Assembly: GCF_900635445.1 (NCBI RefSeq)
Contig: NZ_LR134117.1
Location: 1,302,001 to 1,366,000, forward strand
Direction of reading: 5' to 3'
DNA length: 64,000 nucleotides
Origin: Serratia odorifera
GTDB taxonomy: Bacteria; Pseudomonadota; Gammaproteobacteria; Enterobacterales; Enterobacteriaceae
This document shows, piece by piece, positions 35,021-44,849 of this stretch. The translations under genes and the position numbers were made by a program. The notes beneath the pieces were generated by a model. That model worked only from the letters and a program-made list of their open reading frames with translations, did no database searches and had not been told where the DNA came from. How positions within the stretch are numbered: position 1 is the first letter of the stretch; each line of letters begins with the position of its first letter.

Positions 35021-36565
35021 TTAGCCCTGCAAAAAGAAGCGAAATGCCGGGTTAGTGGTTTCATCATGACAATCGTAGCCCAGCGCCGCCAGGTGCTGTT
35101 CAAACTCCGGTTCGGTTTGCGACAGTTCAAAGCCCGCCAGCACGCGACCGAAATCAGTGCCATGGCTGCGATAATGGAACAGCGAGATATTCCAGTGGGT
35201 GCCCAGGGTATGGAGAAACTTCAGCAGCGCGCCCGGCGACTCCGGAAACTCGAAGCTGTACAGACGCTCGCGCAACGGCTTGGAGGGGCGCCCACCCACC
35301 ATATAGCGCACGTGCAGCTTGGCCATTTCGTCGTCGGACAGATCCACCACCTGATAGCCACCGACCGCCAGTTCGCTGATGATTTCCTGGCGTTCCGCAT
35401 GGCCGCGCGTCAAACGCACGCCAACGAAAATGCAGGCGTTATCAGCATCGGCATAGCGATAGTTGAACTCGGTCACCGCCCGGCCACCCAGCAGTTGGCA
35501 AAACTTGAGGAAGCTGCCCTTCTGCTCAGGGATAGTGACCGCCAACAGCGCTTCACGCTGCTCGCCCAGTTCGCAGCGTTCAGAGACGTAACGCAAACCG
35601 TGGAAGTTGAGATTGGCGCCGGACAGCACATGGGCCAGCCGTTCACCCTGGATGTCATGCTGCTGCACATACTTCTTCAAGCCGGCCAATGCCAGGGCGC
35701 CCGAAGGCTCGGCGATGGCGCGTACGTCCTCGAACAGATCCTTCACTGCCGCGCAGATGGCATCGCTGTCAACGGTGATGACATCGTCGAGATATTCGCG
35801 GCACAGCCGAAAGGTTTCATTGCCGATGCGTTTCACCGCCACGCCTTCGGCAAACAGCCCAACGCGTGGCAGATCGACCGGCTGCCCGGCGTCCAATGCC
35901 GCACGCAGGCAGGCGGAGTCTTCGGCTTCGACGCCAATCACCTTGATCTGCGGCATCAGCTGCTTGATCAACACCGCCACGCCAGCCGCCAGCCCACCGC
36001 CACCGACCGGCACGAACACGCGATCCAGGTGCGCGTCCTGCTGGAGCAATTCCATTGCCAGCGTTCCCTGACCGGCAATCACCGCCGGATGATCGAACGG
36101 TGGTACAAACGTCATGCCCTGCTGCTCGGAAAGTTCGATCGCCTTGGCTTTGGCTTCGTCAAAATTGGCGCCATGCAATAGCACTTCGCCGCCGAAACCG
36201 CGCACCGCGTCCACTTTGATATCGGCAGTCGACACCGGCATCACAATCAGCGTCTTGATGCCAAGGCGGCTGCCGGAAAGCGCCACGCCCTGCGCATGGT
36301 TTCCGGCCGACGCTGTCACCACGCCGCGCGCCTTTTGTTCTTCATCCAGCCCGGCGATCATCGCATAGGCTCCACGCAGCTTGAAGCTGTGCACCGGCTG
36401 CCGATCTTCGCGCTTGACCAGCACGGTATTACCGAGGCGCGCGGAGATTTTATCCATCGCCTGCAACGGGGTGACTTGCGCCACCTCGTAAACCGGTGAA
36501 CGGAGCACCGCGCGCAAATATTCGGCGCCGCAGGGGGCGTCGGGTAGGGGTTGTGATACCGCCAT
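35021..36565 (-). CDS. ilvA: Threonine dehydratase, biosynthetic
   Basis: PLP enzyme converting threonine to 2-oxobutanoate, the committed step of isoleucine synthesis, with feedback inhibition by isoleucine. The 514-aa product has the PLP-lysine motif REDRQPVHSFKLRGAYAM near residue 60, the glycine-rich PVGGGGLAAGVAVLI loop, and two C-terminal ACT-like regulatory domains (about 340-514). It is the last gene of ilvGMEDA, starting five bases after the ilvD stop. Confidence 0.97.
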   Translation of the reverse strand: MAVSQPLPDAPCGAEYLRAVLRSPVYEVAQVTPLQAMDKISARLGNTVLVKREDRQPVHSFKLRGAYAMIAGLDEEQKARGVVTASAGNHAQGVALSGSRLGIKTLIVMPVSTADIKVDAVRGFGGEVLLHGANFDEAKAKAIELSEQQGMTFVPPFDHPAVIAGQGTLAMELLQQDAHLDRVFVPVGGGGLAAGVAVLIKQLMPQIKVIGVEAEDSACLRAALDAGQPVDLPRVGLFAEGVAVKRIGNETFRLCREYLDDVITVDSDAICAAVKDLFEDVRAIAEPSGALALAGLKKYVQQHDIQGERLAHVLSGANLNFHGLRYVSERCELGEQREALLAVTIPEQKGSFLKFCQLLGGRAVTEFNYRYADADNACIFVGVRLTRGHAERQEIISELAVGGYQVVDLSDDEMAKLHVRYMVGGRPSKPLRERLYSFEFPESPGALLKFLHTLGTHWNISLFHYRSHGTDFGRVLAGFELSQTEPEFEQHLAALGYDCHDETTNPAFRFFLQG

Positions 36566-36570
36566 GGTGC

Positions 36571-38421
36571 TTAGCCTCCCAGCTTGCTCTTGTCGCGAAC
36601 CGCACCCTTGTCGGCGCTGGTCGCCAGCGTCGCGTAAGCACGCAGTGCATAAGACACCTGGCGCTCACGGGATTTTGGCGTCCAGGCCGCATCACCACGT
36701 GCCAGTTCGGCTTCACGGCGGGCCGCCAGTTCGCGATCCGCCACATCCAGCACGATGCCACGGTTTGGAATGTCGATATCAATCATGTCGCCGTCCTGCA
36801 CCAGCCCAATGATGCCGCCGCTTGCCGCTTCCGGCGACGCATGGCCGATAGACAGACCGGAAGTACCGCCGGAAAAACGCCCGTCGGTGATCAGCGCGCA
36901 GGACTTGCCCAGCCCCATGGACTTCAGATACGTGGTCGGATACAGCATTTCCTGCATCCCCGGCCCCCCCTTCGGCCCTTCATAGCGGATCACCACTACG
37001 TCGCCCGCCACCACGTTGCCGCCAAGGATCGCGTCCACCGCATCTTCCTGGCTTTCATACACTTTGGCCGGGCCGCGGAAGGTCAGGCTGTCCTTATCCA
37101 CGCCAGCGGTTTTCACGATGCAGCCATCTTCGGCCAGATTGCCGTACAGCACCGCCAACCCGCCGTCCTGGCTATAGGCGTGCTCGCGGGTACGAATGCA
37201 GCCTTCCTGGCGGTCGGTGTCCAGCGAGTCCCAACGGCAGTCCTGCGAAAATGCCTGGGTGGTGCGGATACCCGCCGGGCCAGCCGAGTACATTTTCTTC
37301 ACGCTTTCGTCGCTGGTCAGCATGACGTCATAGGCATCCAGCGTTTGCGGCAGGTTAAGACCCAACACGTTGCTGACGTCGCGGTTCAGCAGTTCGGCGC
37401 GATCCAGCTCGCCCAGAATGCCGATCACCCCGCCGGCGCGGTGAACGTCTTCCATATGGTATTTTTGCGTGCTCGGTGCCACTTTGCACAGATGCGGTAC
37501 CTTGCGAGACAGGCGATCGATGTCCGCCATGGTGAAATCGATTTCGCCTTCCTGCGCCGCCGCCAGCAGGTGCAGCACGGTATTGGTCGAGCCGCCCATG
37601 GCAATATCCAGCGTCATGGCGTTTTCGAACGCCGCCTTGTTGGCGATGTTACGCGGCAGGGCGGTTTCGTCATCTTGCTGATAATAACGTTTGGTCAGTT
37701 CGACGATGCGTTTGCCGGCGTTGAGGAACAGGTCTTTACGATCGGCGTGGGTCGCCAGCAGCGAGCCGTTACCGGGCTGCGACAGCCCCAGAGCCTCGGT
37801 CAGACAGTTCATCGAGTTGGCGGTGAACATGCCGGAACAGGAACCACAGGTTGGACAGGCAGAACGTTCAATCTGCTCACTGTCGGCATCGCTGACATTC
37901 GGGTTGGCCCCCTGAATCATCGCATCGATCAGATCCAGCTTGATGATCTTGTCTGACAGCTTGGTTTTACCGGCTTCCATCGGGCCGCCGGACACGAAAA
38001 TCACCGGAATATTCAGGCGCAGCGACGCCATCAGCATCCCCGGGGTGATTTTGTCGCAGTTGGAAATGCACACCATCGCATCCGCGCAGTGCGCATTGAC
38101 CATGTATTCCACCGAATCGGCAATCAGTTCGCGCGAAGGCAGCGAATAAAGCATGCCGCCGTGGCCCATGGCAATGCCGTCATCCACCGCAATGGTGTTG
38201 AACTCTTTCGCCACGCCGCCGGACGCTTCGATCTGTTCGGCAACCAGCTTGCCCAGATCGCGCAAATGCACGTGGCCTGGCACGAACTGGGTGAAGGAGT
38301 TGACCACCGCAATGATCGGCTTGCCGAAATCGGCGTCGGTCATGCCGGTCGCGCGCCATAATGCGCGGGCGCCCGCCATATTGCGGCCGTGGGTGGTGGT
38401 GGCTGAACGTAACTTAGGCAT
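36571..38421 (-). CDS. ilvD: Dihydroxy-acid dehydratase
   Basis: Iron-sulfur dehydratase for the third step of valine/isoleucine synthesis. The 616-aa length is standard. Cluster-ligand cysteines are visible in ISNCDKITPGM and CPTCGSCSGMFTANSMNCLTEALG, and the C-terminal part has DGRFSGGTSGLSIGHASPEAASGG. It starts MPKLRSATTTHGRNMAGARALW. It is in the middle of the ilvGMEDA operon, after ilvE and before ilvA. Confidence 0.97.
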   Translation of the reverse strand: MPKLRSATTTHGRNMAGARALWRATGMTDADFGKPIIAVVNSFTQFVPGHVHLRDLGKLVAEQIEASGGVAKEFNTIAVDDGIAMGHGGMLYSLPSRELIADSVEYMVNAHCADAMVCISNCDKITPGMLMASLRLNIPVIFVSGGPMEAGKTKLSDKIIKLDLIDAMIQGANPNVSDADSEQIERSACPTCGSCSGMFTANSMNCLTEALGLSQPGNGSLLATHADRKDLFLNAGKRIVELTKRYYQQDDETALPRNIANKAAFENAMTLDIAMGGSTNTVLHLLAAAQEGEIDFTMADIDRLSRKVPHLCKVAPSTQKYHMEDVHRAGGVIGILGELDRAELLNRDVSNVLGLNLPQTLDAYDVMLTSDESVKKMYSAGPAGIRTTQAFSQDCRWDSLDTDRQEGCIRTREHAYSQDGGLAVLYGNLAEDGCIVKTAGVDKDSLTFRGPAKVYESQEDAVDAILGGNVVAGDVVVIRYEGPKGGPGMQEMLYPTTYLKSMGLGKSCALITDGRFSGGTSGLSIGHASPEAASGGIIGLVQDGDMIDIDIPNRGIVLDVADRELAARREAELARGDAAWTPKSRERQVSYALRAYATLATSADKGAVRDKSKLGG

Positions 38422-38506
38422 GCTCTTTTCACTCCAATATAGGCTGTTTTGTCCGAGCGGCGAACGAACCGCGCGGACATGATGTCTGTCTGTCTATCGT
38501 TATGGC

Positions 38507-39433
38507 TTATGCGTTGATTGGGTCTAACCAGCCGTATTTATCTTCGGTTTTACCGGTAAACAGGCCAAAGAATGCCTGCTGGATCTGTTTGGTGACTGGG
38601 CCGCACTTGCCAATACCGACCTGAATGCCGTCAACGCTGCGAACCGGCGTGATTTCCGCTGCGGTACCGGACATGAACACTTCGTCGGCCAGGTACAGCG
38701 ACTCGCGTGACAGCACCTGCTCACGCACTTCAAAGCCCATGTCCTTCGCCAGCTTGATGATGGCGTCACGGGTGATGCCCGGCAGGGCCGATGAGGTGAA
38801 CGGCGGGGTGAACAGCACGCCGTCTTTGACTTCAAACAGGTTTTCACCCGCACCTTCGGAGATATAGCCGTGCACGTCCAGCGCAATGCCTTCCTGATAA
38901 CCGTGGCGGCGCGCTTCGCTACCCACCAGCAGCGAGGACAGATAGTTGCCGCCGGCTTTGGCGGCGGTTGGAATGGTGTTTGGTGCGACACGTTGCCAAG
39001 AAGAAACCATCGCATCGATGCCTTGATCCAGCGCTTCTTCACCCAGATATGCGCCCCAAGGAAACGCCGCGATAATCACGTCTGTCTTGTAGCCGGCCGG
39101 CGGATTCACCCCCATACCCACGTCGCCGACAAACACCAGCGGACGAATATAGGCGCTAACCAGATTATTTTTGCGCAGCGTGGCGCGGCAGGCTTCCATC
39201 AGTTCATCTACGCTTTGCGACACCGGCATGCGGTAAATTTTTGCCGAATCATGCAAACGCTGCATGTGTTCACGGTGGCGGAACACCACCGGGCCTTTGT
39301 GCGAATCGTAGCAACGCACCCCTTCAAACACCGAAGTGCCATAATGCAGCGCGTGTGACATCACGTGCACTTTGGCGTCAGCCCAAGGAACCATCTCACC
39401 ATTGAACCAAATATAATCGGCTTTGCTCGTCAT
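38507..39433 (-). CDS. ilvE: Branched-chain amino-acid aminotransferase
   Basis: PLP-dependent transaminase for the last step of valine, isoleucine and leucine synthesis. The 308-aa product starts MTSKADYIWFNGEMVPWADAKVHVMSHALHYG, matching the fold-IV family, and has the PLP lysine in PTAAKAGGNYLSSLLVG and the EGAGENLF and SGTAAEITPV motifs. It lies 20 bases after ilvM and 85 bases before ilvD. Confidence 0.97.
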   Translation of the reverse strand: MTSKADYIWFNGEMVPWADAKVHVMSHALHYGTSVFEGVRCYDSHKGPVVFRHREHMQRLHDSAKIYRMPVSQSVDELMEACRATLRKNNLVSAYIRPLVFVGDVGMGVNPPAGYKTDVIIAAFPWGAYLGEEALDQGIDAMVSSWQRVAPNTIPTAAKAGGNYLSSLLVGSEARRHGYQEGIALDVHGYISEGAGENLFEVKDGVLFTPPFTSSALPGITRDAIIKLAKDMGFEVREQVLSRESLYLADEVFMSGTAAEITPVRSVDGIQVGIGKCGPVTKQIQQAFFGLFTGKTEDKYGWLDPINA

Positions 39434-39453
39434 TGTTCTTTCCTTCTTTCGCT

Positions 39454-39711
39454 TTAGGCGCGTATTTGTTGTGATGTTTGCTGCTGGATATCGACTCGGG
39501 AGACATCCATCAGTTTGCTTAATTGTGATGACAGTAAGTCCACCGGACGCTGGCTGGCAACGGTCAATTCAATGTTGATATTGTCGCTATTCAGGCCCGC
39601 AGCCATATTCATAGCACAAACCTGAAAGCCGCGATGACGCACGACGCGCAATACGCGCTCTAACATTTCTGGGCGAAAGCGGGCCTGGATCGAGAGTTGA
39701 TGCTGCATCAT
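39454..39711 (-). CDS. ilvM: Acetolactate synthase II small subunit
   Basis: The 85-aa ACT-domain regulatory subunit of acetohydroxyacid synthase II, which stabilises and activates IlvG. It starts MMQHQLSIQARFRPEMLERVLRVVRHRGF and contains the conserved NINIELTVAS. Its start overlaps the ilvG stop by four bases (ATGA), indicating translational coupling and equal expression of the subunits. Confidence 0.96.
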   Translation of the reverse strand: MMQHQLSIQARFRPEMLERVLRVVRHRGFQVCAMNMAAGLNSDNINIELTVASQRPVDLLSSQLSKLMDVSRVDIQQQTSQQIRA

Positions 39712-41354
39712 GATACTTTCTCCAACATGGTTTCGTTGCCTGCGCCCGGCGGTACCAACGGCCAGACATTTTCGAGTTCATCAATGGAAACCTGCAACAG
39801 ATAAGGCCCTTCGCTGTTGAGCAAGGCGTCGAGTGCGTCTGCGACCTGGTCTTTACGGGTAATGCGCTGGCCGGGGATGCCGAAGGCGCTGGCCAGCATC
39901 AGGAAGTCAGGGTTATCGGACAGGTTGGTTTCACTGTAACGCCCGTCAAAGAACAGTTGCTGCCACTGGCGAACCATGCCCAACCGCTGGTTGTCCAGTA
40001 ACACGATTTTCAGCGGTAACCCTTTGCGTTTTATGGTGCCCAGTTCCTGCACGTTCATCATGAAAGAACCATCCCCCGAGACGCAGATCACCATGTCGTC
40101 CGGGCGTGCAACCTGAGCCCCCACCGCCGCGGGAACGCCAAAGCCCATGGTGCCCAGGCCGCTGGAGGTGATGAAGTTCTCCGGGCGGTCGAAGCACATG
40201 TGCTGTGCGGTCCACATCTGATGCTGGCCGACGTCGGTTGTCACCACCGTGCTGGCCGGCATGCACTCGGACAGCTGCTTGAGCAACAGCGGCGCGTAGA
40301 TCGGCTGGCCGGGATGATCGTAACGCCAGCGGTGCTCCTGTTTCAGTTCGGCGACCCGCTGTTGCCAACCGGCAATCTGCAGCGGTTGCTGCAACGCCGG
40401 CAACAGCGTTTTCAAATCCCCCTGCAGCGCCACGTGCGCCTGACGCAGTTTGTTCATTTCCGCCGGATCGATATCCATGTGGATTACCTTGGCATGCGGA
40501 GCAAAGGCATTCAGCTTGCCGGTAACGCGATCGTCAAAACGCGCGCCGACCGCCACCAGCAGATCGCATTCCTGCACCGCCAGGTTGGCCGCCTTGGTGC
40601 CATGCATGCCCAGCATGCCGAGGTAATACGGATGCCGGGCATCAGGAGCGCCCAGGCCCTTCAGCGTCGCGACTGCCGGGATGTGCGTCACGGCGATAAA
40701 CTCGCGCAGCGCCGGAACCGCCTGCGCCATGCCAACGCCGCCGCCGACGTACAACACCGGCTTTTTCGCCTGCGCCAGCAGCGCGGCAGCCTGTGCCAAT
40801 GCCTCGGCCGGGTGGGAAAACGCATCTTCGACCGGCATCAGGTGTGGCGGTAAATCGCCTTGCGCCAATTGAATGTCTTTTGGGATATCGATCAGAACCG
40901 GCCCGGGGCGGCCGCTGGCAGCGATAGCAAACGCCTCAGCCATGATGCCCGGCAAGGCCTCCAGCGACTCCACCAGGAAACTGTGCTTGGTGCAGGCCAA
41001 CGACAGGCCCAGCACGTCGATCTCCTGGAAAGCATCGGTGCCGATCAGCTGCGAGCCTACCTGGCCGGTGATGGCGACAATCGGTACCGAGTCCAGCAGG
41101 GCATCGGCCAGACCGGTGATCAGATTGGTGGCTCCCGGGCCGGAGGTGGCGATACATACGCCGGTTTTACCGGTGGCGCGCGCATAACCGATGGCAGCCA
41201 TGGCAGCGCCTTGCTCGTGGCGGCACAGCAGATGTTCCACCCCACCGTCATACAACGCATCGTAGACCGGCATGATGGCACCGCCCGGATAGCCGAATAC
41301 CGTATCAACACCCTGCGCACGCAACGCTTGAACCACCCACTGAGCACCATTCAT
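39708..41354 (-). CDS. ilvG: Acetolactate synthase II large subunit
   Basis: Thiamine-diphosphate enzyme condensing pyruvate into acetolactate or acetohydroxybutyrate. The 548-aa product is full length, unlike the frameshifted ilvG of E. coli K-12. It has the catalytic Glu in LLCRHEQGAAMAAIGYARATGKTG, the FAD-site segment, and the ThDP motif GDGSFMMNVQELGTIKRKGLPLKIVLLDN. It is the first structural gene of the operon, behind the ilvL leader and attenuator. AHAS II is the valine-insensitive isozyme in enterobacteria. Confidence 0.97.
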   Translation of the reverse strand: MNGAQWVVQALRAQGVDTVFGYPGGAIMPVYDALYDGGVEHLLCRHEQGAAMAAIGYARATGKTGVCIATSGPGATNLITGLADALLDSVPIVAITGQVGSQLIGTDAFQEIDVLGLSLACTKHSFLVESLEALPGIMAEAFAIAASGRPGPVLIDIPKDIQLAQGDLPPHLMPVEDAFSHPAEALAQAAALLAQAKKPVLYVGGGVGMAQAVPALREFIAVTHIPAVATLKGLGAPDARHPYYLGMLGMHGTKAANLAVQECDLLVAVGARFDDRVTGKLNAFAPHAKVIHMDIDPAEMNKLRQAHVALQGDLKTLLPALQQPLQIAGWQQRVAELKQEHRWRYDHPGQPIYAPLLLKQLSECMPASTVVTTDVGQHQMWTAQHMCFDRPENFITSSGLGTMGFGVPAAVGAQVARPDDMVICVSGDGSFMMNVQELGTIKRKGLPLKIVLLDNQRLGMVRQWQQLFFDGRYSETNLSDNPDFLMLASAFGIPGQRITRKDQVADALDALLNSEGPYLLQVSIDELENVWPLVPPGAGNETMLEKVS

Positions 41355-41441
41355 GGTTATTCCCCCGCCATCTTGCGGGATTTGCAGGATTTTATTCTGT
41401 TGTACATTCTCTGCTCCTCACTTCACTTTTCTCTTGCCAAT

Positions 41442-41473
41442 AAAAAACCCCCGGACCTGACGGTGCGGGGGTT
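41442..41473 (-). terminator. Attenuator terminator of the ilvGMEDA operon
   Basis: On the minus strand AACCCCCG and CGGGGGTT pair around a loop and are followed by six T. It lies between the ilvL stop and ilvG, the position of the translation-controlled attenuator. Confidence 0.93.
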
Positions 41474-41496
41474 CTCTTGCGATTCCGGCTTGTTTT

Positions 41497-41595
41497 CTAA
41501 GCCATTCTTCGTCCAAGTGCAGCCCCGCACGGTGGGATAATAATCACCACCACGCTAATCACGACTAGGCTAATCACTTGGGCAAAGGCTTTCAT
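41497..41595 (-). CDS. ilvL: ilvGMEDA leader peptide
   Basis: A 32-aa leader beginning MKAFAQVISLVVISVVVIII, then PPCGAALGRRMA. The run of Ile, Val and Leu codons stalls the ribosome when these charged tRNAs are scarce, preventing formation of the downstream attenuator at 41442-41473. It matches E. coli IlvL from VISLVVIS onwards; only the first six and last few residues differ. Confidence 0.95.
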   Translation of the reverse strand: MKAFAQVISLVVISVVVIIIPPCGAALGRRMA

Positions 41596-41728
41596 AATAG
41601 GGTTGTTCACTGTGCTCGTGTCGAACTAATACCTACAGAGGTACCATAGTCACGCGCGGCGTGACAACACTTTTTTTGCGTTATTATTCGACGCAGTCTG
41701 GTCATACCTCAAGCAAAGTGCTGCGTTT

Positions 41729-42961
41729 TCAAACGTTAGCGTGCACTTTCGGCGCGTCGACCGTACCGGCGATCGCTTTGCCGCGCGTGTCCCTGCCAAA
41801 AAACACCAGCACGGCAATCACGATAGCCACCGTACCGGCAATGATTGCCATCGCCATGCCGTAGTTATGGCCATGACGCTCGGCGATGGTGGCCTGTAAG
41901 GTCGCATTGACCGAAGCAATCAAATTACCCAACTGATAGACAAATCCAGGCAGCACGGCGCGCGTATTGCTCGGCACCAGCTCATTGAGATAGGTCGGCA
42001 CCACGCCCCAGGCGCCCTGCACCATAAACTGCATCAGAAACGCCCCGATCCCCAGCATCAGAGAACCGCTGGAAAAAGCCCACAGCGGGATCACCGGTAG
42101 CGCCAACAGCGCAGCGATGATAATCGCCTTCTTGCGGCCGATTTTTTCCGACAGTACGCCAAACAGCACCCCACCGATAATTGACGCGATATTGTAGCTA
42201 ATGGCGATGATACTGACGGTTTCAGGAGAGAAACCATGCTGAACTTTCAAAAACACCGGGTACATATCCTGCGTGCCGTGCGAGAAGAAATTAAACGCGG
42301 CCATCAGCAACACCAGATAAATACACAGCTTCCAATGGCTCTTGAGCACCGGCAGTAACGCGGTGCTTTCCTTGCGTTCTCGCGCCGCCAGCCACACCGG
42401 TGATTCCTGAACAAAATAATAAATAAACGGCAGCAGCAGAATCGGCAGCGCACCGATGACAAACATGCCACGCCAGCCCACCACGTCAAACAGCAGGCCG
42501 TAAACCACTGCCGCCAGCAAATAGCCAAACGGGTAGCCTGCCTGGAAAATACCCGACATCAGGCCCCGTGAGCGATCCGGAATGCTCTCCATCGCCAACG
42601 ACGAGGCCACGCCCCAGATCCCTCCCATCGCGACCCCGTACAGCACGCGCAATATCAGGAATACCGTCAGCGATGGCGCAGCGGCAGAGAGCAGCTCAAA
42701 AATCGAGAAAAAGACGATATTAAGCATCAGAATCGGCTTGCGCCCGTACTTTTCCGCCGCGCGCCCAAACAGCAATGCGCCAATCGGCCGCACCGCCAGC
42801 GTCAATAAAATGGCCAGCGTGACTTCTTCCATACCGACGTGAAACGCCTGTGCGATATCACTGAGCAGGAAAACCAGTACGAAGAAATCAAAAGCATCGA
42901 GCGTCCAGCTGGAAAAGCTGGCGATGGCTGCATTACGTTGCAGCGAGGTCCAACCAAACAT
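41729..42961 (-). CDS. MFS transporter
   Basis: A 410-aa, 12-helix major facilitator. The N-terminal WTLDAFDFFVLVFLLSDIAQAF and the loop FGRAAEKYGRKPILMLNI, with GGIWGVASSLAMESIPDRSRGLMSG in TM4-5, place it in the sialate/lactate:H+ symporter-like branch; the substrate cannot be told. The start at 42961 has AGGG nine bases upstream; the longer frame begins at a TTG. No catabolic gene lies beside it, and it separates ilvL from comM, which are adjacent in E. coli. Confidence 0.88.
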   Translation of the reverse strand: MFGWTSLQRNAAIASFSSWTLDAFDFFVLVFLLSDIAQAFHVGMEEVTLAILLTLAVRPIGALLFGRAAEKYGRKPILMLNIVFFSIFELLSAAAPSLTVFLILRVLYGVAMGGIWGVASSLAMESIPDRSRGLMSGIFQAGYPFGYLLAAVVYGLLFDVVGWRGMFVIGALPILLLPFIYYFVQESPVWLAARERKESTALLPVLKSHWKLCIYLVLLMAAFNFFSHGTQDMYPVFLKVQHGFSPETVSIIAISYNIASIIGGVLFGVLSEKIGRKKAIIIAALLALPVIPLWAFSSGSLMLGIGAFLMQFMVQGAWGVVPTYLNELVPSNTRAVLPGFVYQLGNLIASVNATLQATIAERHGHNYGMAMAIIAGTVAIVIAVLVFFGRDTRGKAIAGTVDAPKVHANV

Positions 42962-43302
42962 AACGTTATCCCTACCGTTGAGTACCAAGTCAGTGAGGTT
43001 CTGTGGCTGCCGCGTCTGAATGCGCGGCGGTCAGGTGCTGTTAAAAATATGAGTATTATTTTAAACAATTGTTAAATACACCCATTAACCCTCGGGTTGC
43101 AACTTGATTAGCATGCTAATTTGTTGCAGCGCTCATGTAAGTGTTAAGAGGTATTGCGATAGCCTGCGAGACAAAGCGCAAAAAACGCGCTTCTTATTGA
43201 AATTGATTAATTTTACTGGAAAAGACTCCGCAATCTTGGCCATAGAGCACGGCATGCCGCAAGGTTAACTGGCACGCTATGACTCTCAGCAAGGAGAGCT
43301 CT
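42962..43302. other. Intergenic region between the MFS gene and comM
   Basis: Divergent promoter region, AT-rich in the middle; no gene or clear dyad found. Confidence 0.4.
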
Positions 43303-44823
43303 ATGTCGCTAGCGGTTGTCTATACCCGCGCCCTTTATGGCGTTCAGGCCCCATCGGTCACGGTGGAAGTGCATATCAGCAACGGGTTGCCCGCGCTGGC
43401 GTTGGTAGGATTGCCTGAAACTACGGTCAAGGAAGCGCGCGATCGGGTACGCAGCGCGTTGCTCAATAACGGCTTCACCTTCCCGGCCAAGCGCATTACC
43501 GTCAATCTGGCACCGGCGGATTTACCCAAAGAAGGCGGACGCTACGATTTACCCATTGCGCTAGCGATCCTCGCCGCCTCCGAACAGCTGCCTGTCGATC
43601 GGCTGGCTGAATATGAATTCCTCGGCGAACTGGCGCTGTCCGGTGCACTACGGGCGGTCCACGGCGCCATTCCGGCGGCGCTGGCGGCAGAACAGGCCGG
43701 GCGAAGCCTGATCCTTGCCAGCGAAAACAGCGGTGAAGTGGGGTTGATTCCCGGCGGCAGGGCTCGGGTAGCCGGCCACCTGCTGGAGGCCTGCGCGTTT
43801 TTACAAGGCCAGGGCAATCTGCCGCCGGCTATCGCTCCACCGGCTGCTCCCGTCACCACGCACGGCGATCTCAGCGATATCATCGGCCAGCAGCAAGCCA
43901 AGCGTGCACTGGAGATCGCCGCTGCCGGCGGCCATAACCTGCTGTTGCTCGGGCCACCGGGCACCGGCAAAACCATGCTGGCCAGCCGATTGACCAGCTT
44001 ACTGCCACCGTTGACCGATTGCGAGGCGCTGGAAAGCATCGCCGTTACCAGTCTGCTGCATCACCCTGCCTGCTCACTGCCGTGGCGGCAGCGGCCGTTT
44101 CGTGCGCCACACCACAGCGCGTCAATGGCGGCACTGGTCGGCGGTGGTTCGCTACCGCGCCCGGGCGAGATATCCATGGCGCACAACGGCGTGCTGTTTC
44201 TGGATGAACTGCCCGAATTTGAGCGACGGGTGCTGGATGCACTGCGCGAACCGCTCGAATCAGGCGAAATCGTGATTTCCCGCGCCAGCGCCAAAGTGCG
44301 TTTTCCTGCTCGCGTGCAGTTAATTGCCGCCATGAACCCAAGCCCTACCGGACATTATCAAGGGGTACACAACCGCACGCCACCCCAGCAGATATTGCGC
44401 TATCTGGGCCGGCTGTCCGGGCCGTTTCTCGACCGTTTCGATTTGTCGATAGAAGTGCCACTGTTGCCGCCCGGCATGCTCAGCCAGCAACGCAGCGCCA
44501 GTGAAAGCAGCCATCAGGTGCGGGCGCGGGTGCTGCTGGCGCGTGAACGTCAATTACGTCGAGCGGGTAAAATCAATGCGTTGCTGAATAACCGTGAAGT
44601 GGATCGGGACTGTCGCCTGCGGCCCGAGGACGCCAGCTACCTTGAAGCGACGTTGATCGCATTGGGATTGTCGGTACGTGCCTGGCACCGCATTTTAAAA
44701 GTGGCGCGTACGCTGGCCGACCTGATGGATGACGACATCGTCACTCGCCGCCATGTCAGCGAAGCATTGGGCTATCGCTGTATGGATCGCCTGCTGATGC
44801 AATTACACCGCAGCCTGGAATAA
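43303..44823 (+). CDS. comM: YifB/ComM family Mg-chelatase-like AAA+ ATPase
   Basis: In naturally transformable bacteria ComM is a hexameric helicase that promotes branch migration during DNA integration; the enterobacterial protein (YifB) is its orthologue. The 506-aa product has the N-terminal Lon-like ChlI domain (MSLAVVYTRALYGVQAPSVTVEVH), Walker A GPPGTGKTM near residue 219, the FRAPHHSASMAALVGGG and HNGVLFLDELPEF (Walker B) motifs, and a C-terminal Mg-chelatase-type lid. AAGGAG precedes the ATG at 43303. It is followed directly by the maoP terminator. Confidence 0.94.
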   Translation: MSLAVVYTRALYGVQAPSVTVEVHISNGLPALALVGLPETTVKEARDRVRSALLNNGFTFPAKRITVNLAPADLPKEGGRYDLPIALAILAASEQLPVDRLAEYEFLGELALSGALRAVHGAIPAALAAEQAGRSLILASENSGEVGLIPGGRARVAGHLLEACAFLQGQGNLPPAIAPPAAPVTTHGDLSDIIGQQQAKRALEIAAAGGHNLLLLGPPGTGKTMLASRLTSLLPPLTDCEALESIAVTSLLHHPACSLPWRQRPFRAPHHSASMAALVGGGSLPRPGEISMAHNGVLFLDELPEFERRVLDALREPLESGEIVISRASAKVRFPARVQLIAAMNPSPTGHYQGVHNRTPPQQILRYLGRLSGPFLDRFDLSIEVPLLPPGMLSQQRSASESSHQVRARVLLARERQLRRAGKINALLNNREVDRDCRLRPEDASYLEATLIALGLSVRAWHRILKVARTLADLMDDDIVTRRHVSEALGYRCMDRLLMQLHRSLE

Positions 44824-44844
44824 AAAATGGGGCCGAAGCCCCAT
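44822..44844 (-). terminator. Terminator of maoP
   Basis: On the minus strand a perfect 7-bp stem ATGGGGC/GCCCCAT with a TTCG tetraloop is followed by TTTTTTA. It overlaps the comM stop codon and may also slow comM transcripts. Confidence 0.9.
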
Positions 44845-44849
44845 GATGT

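Noticed and set aside
36496..37956. 486-codon open frame on the plus strand
   Set aside because: Antisense to ilvD and the ilvA start; ilvD is unmistakable on the other strand.
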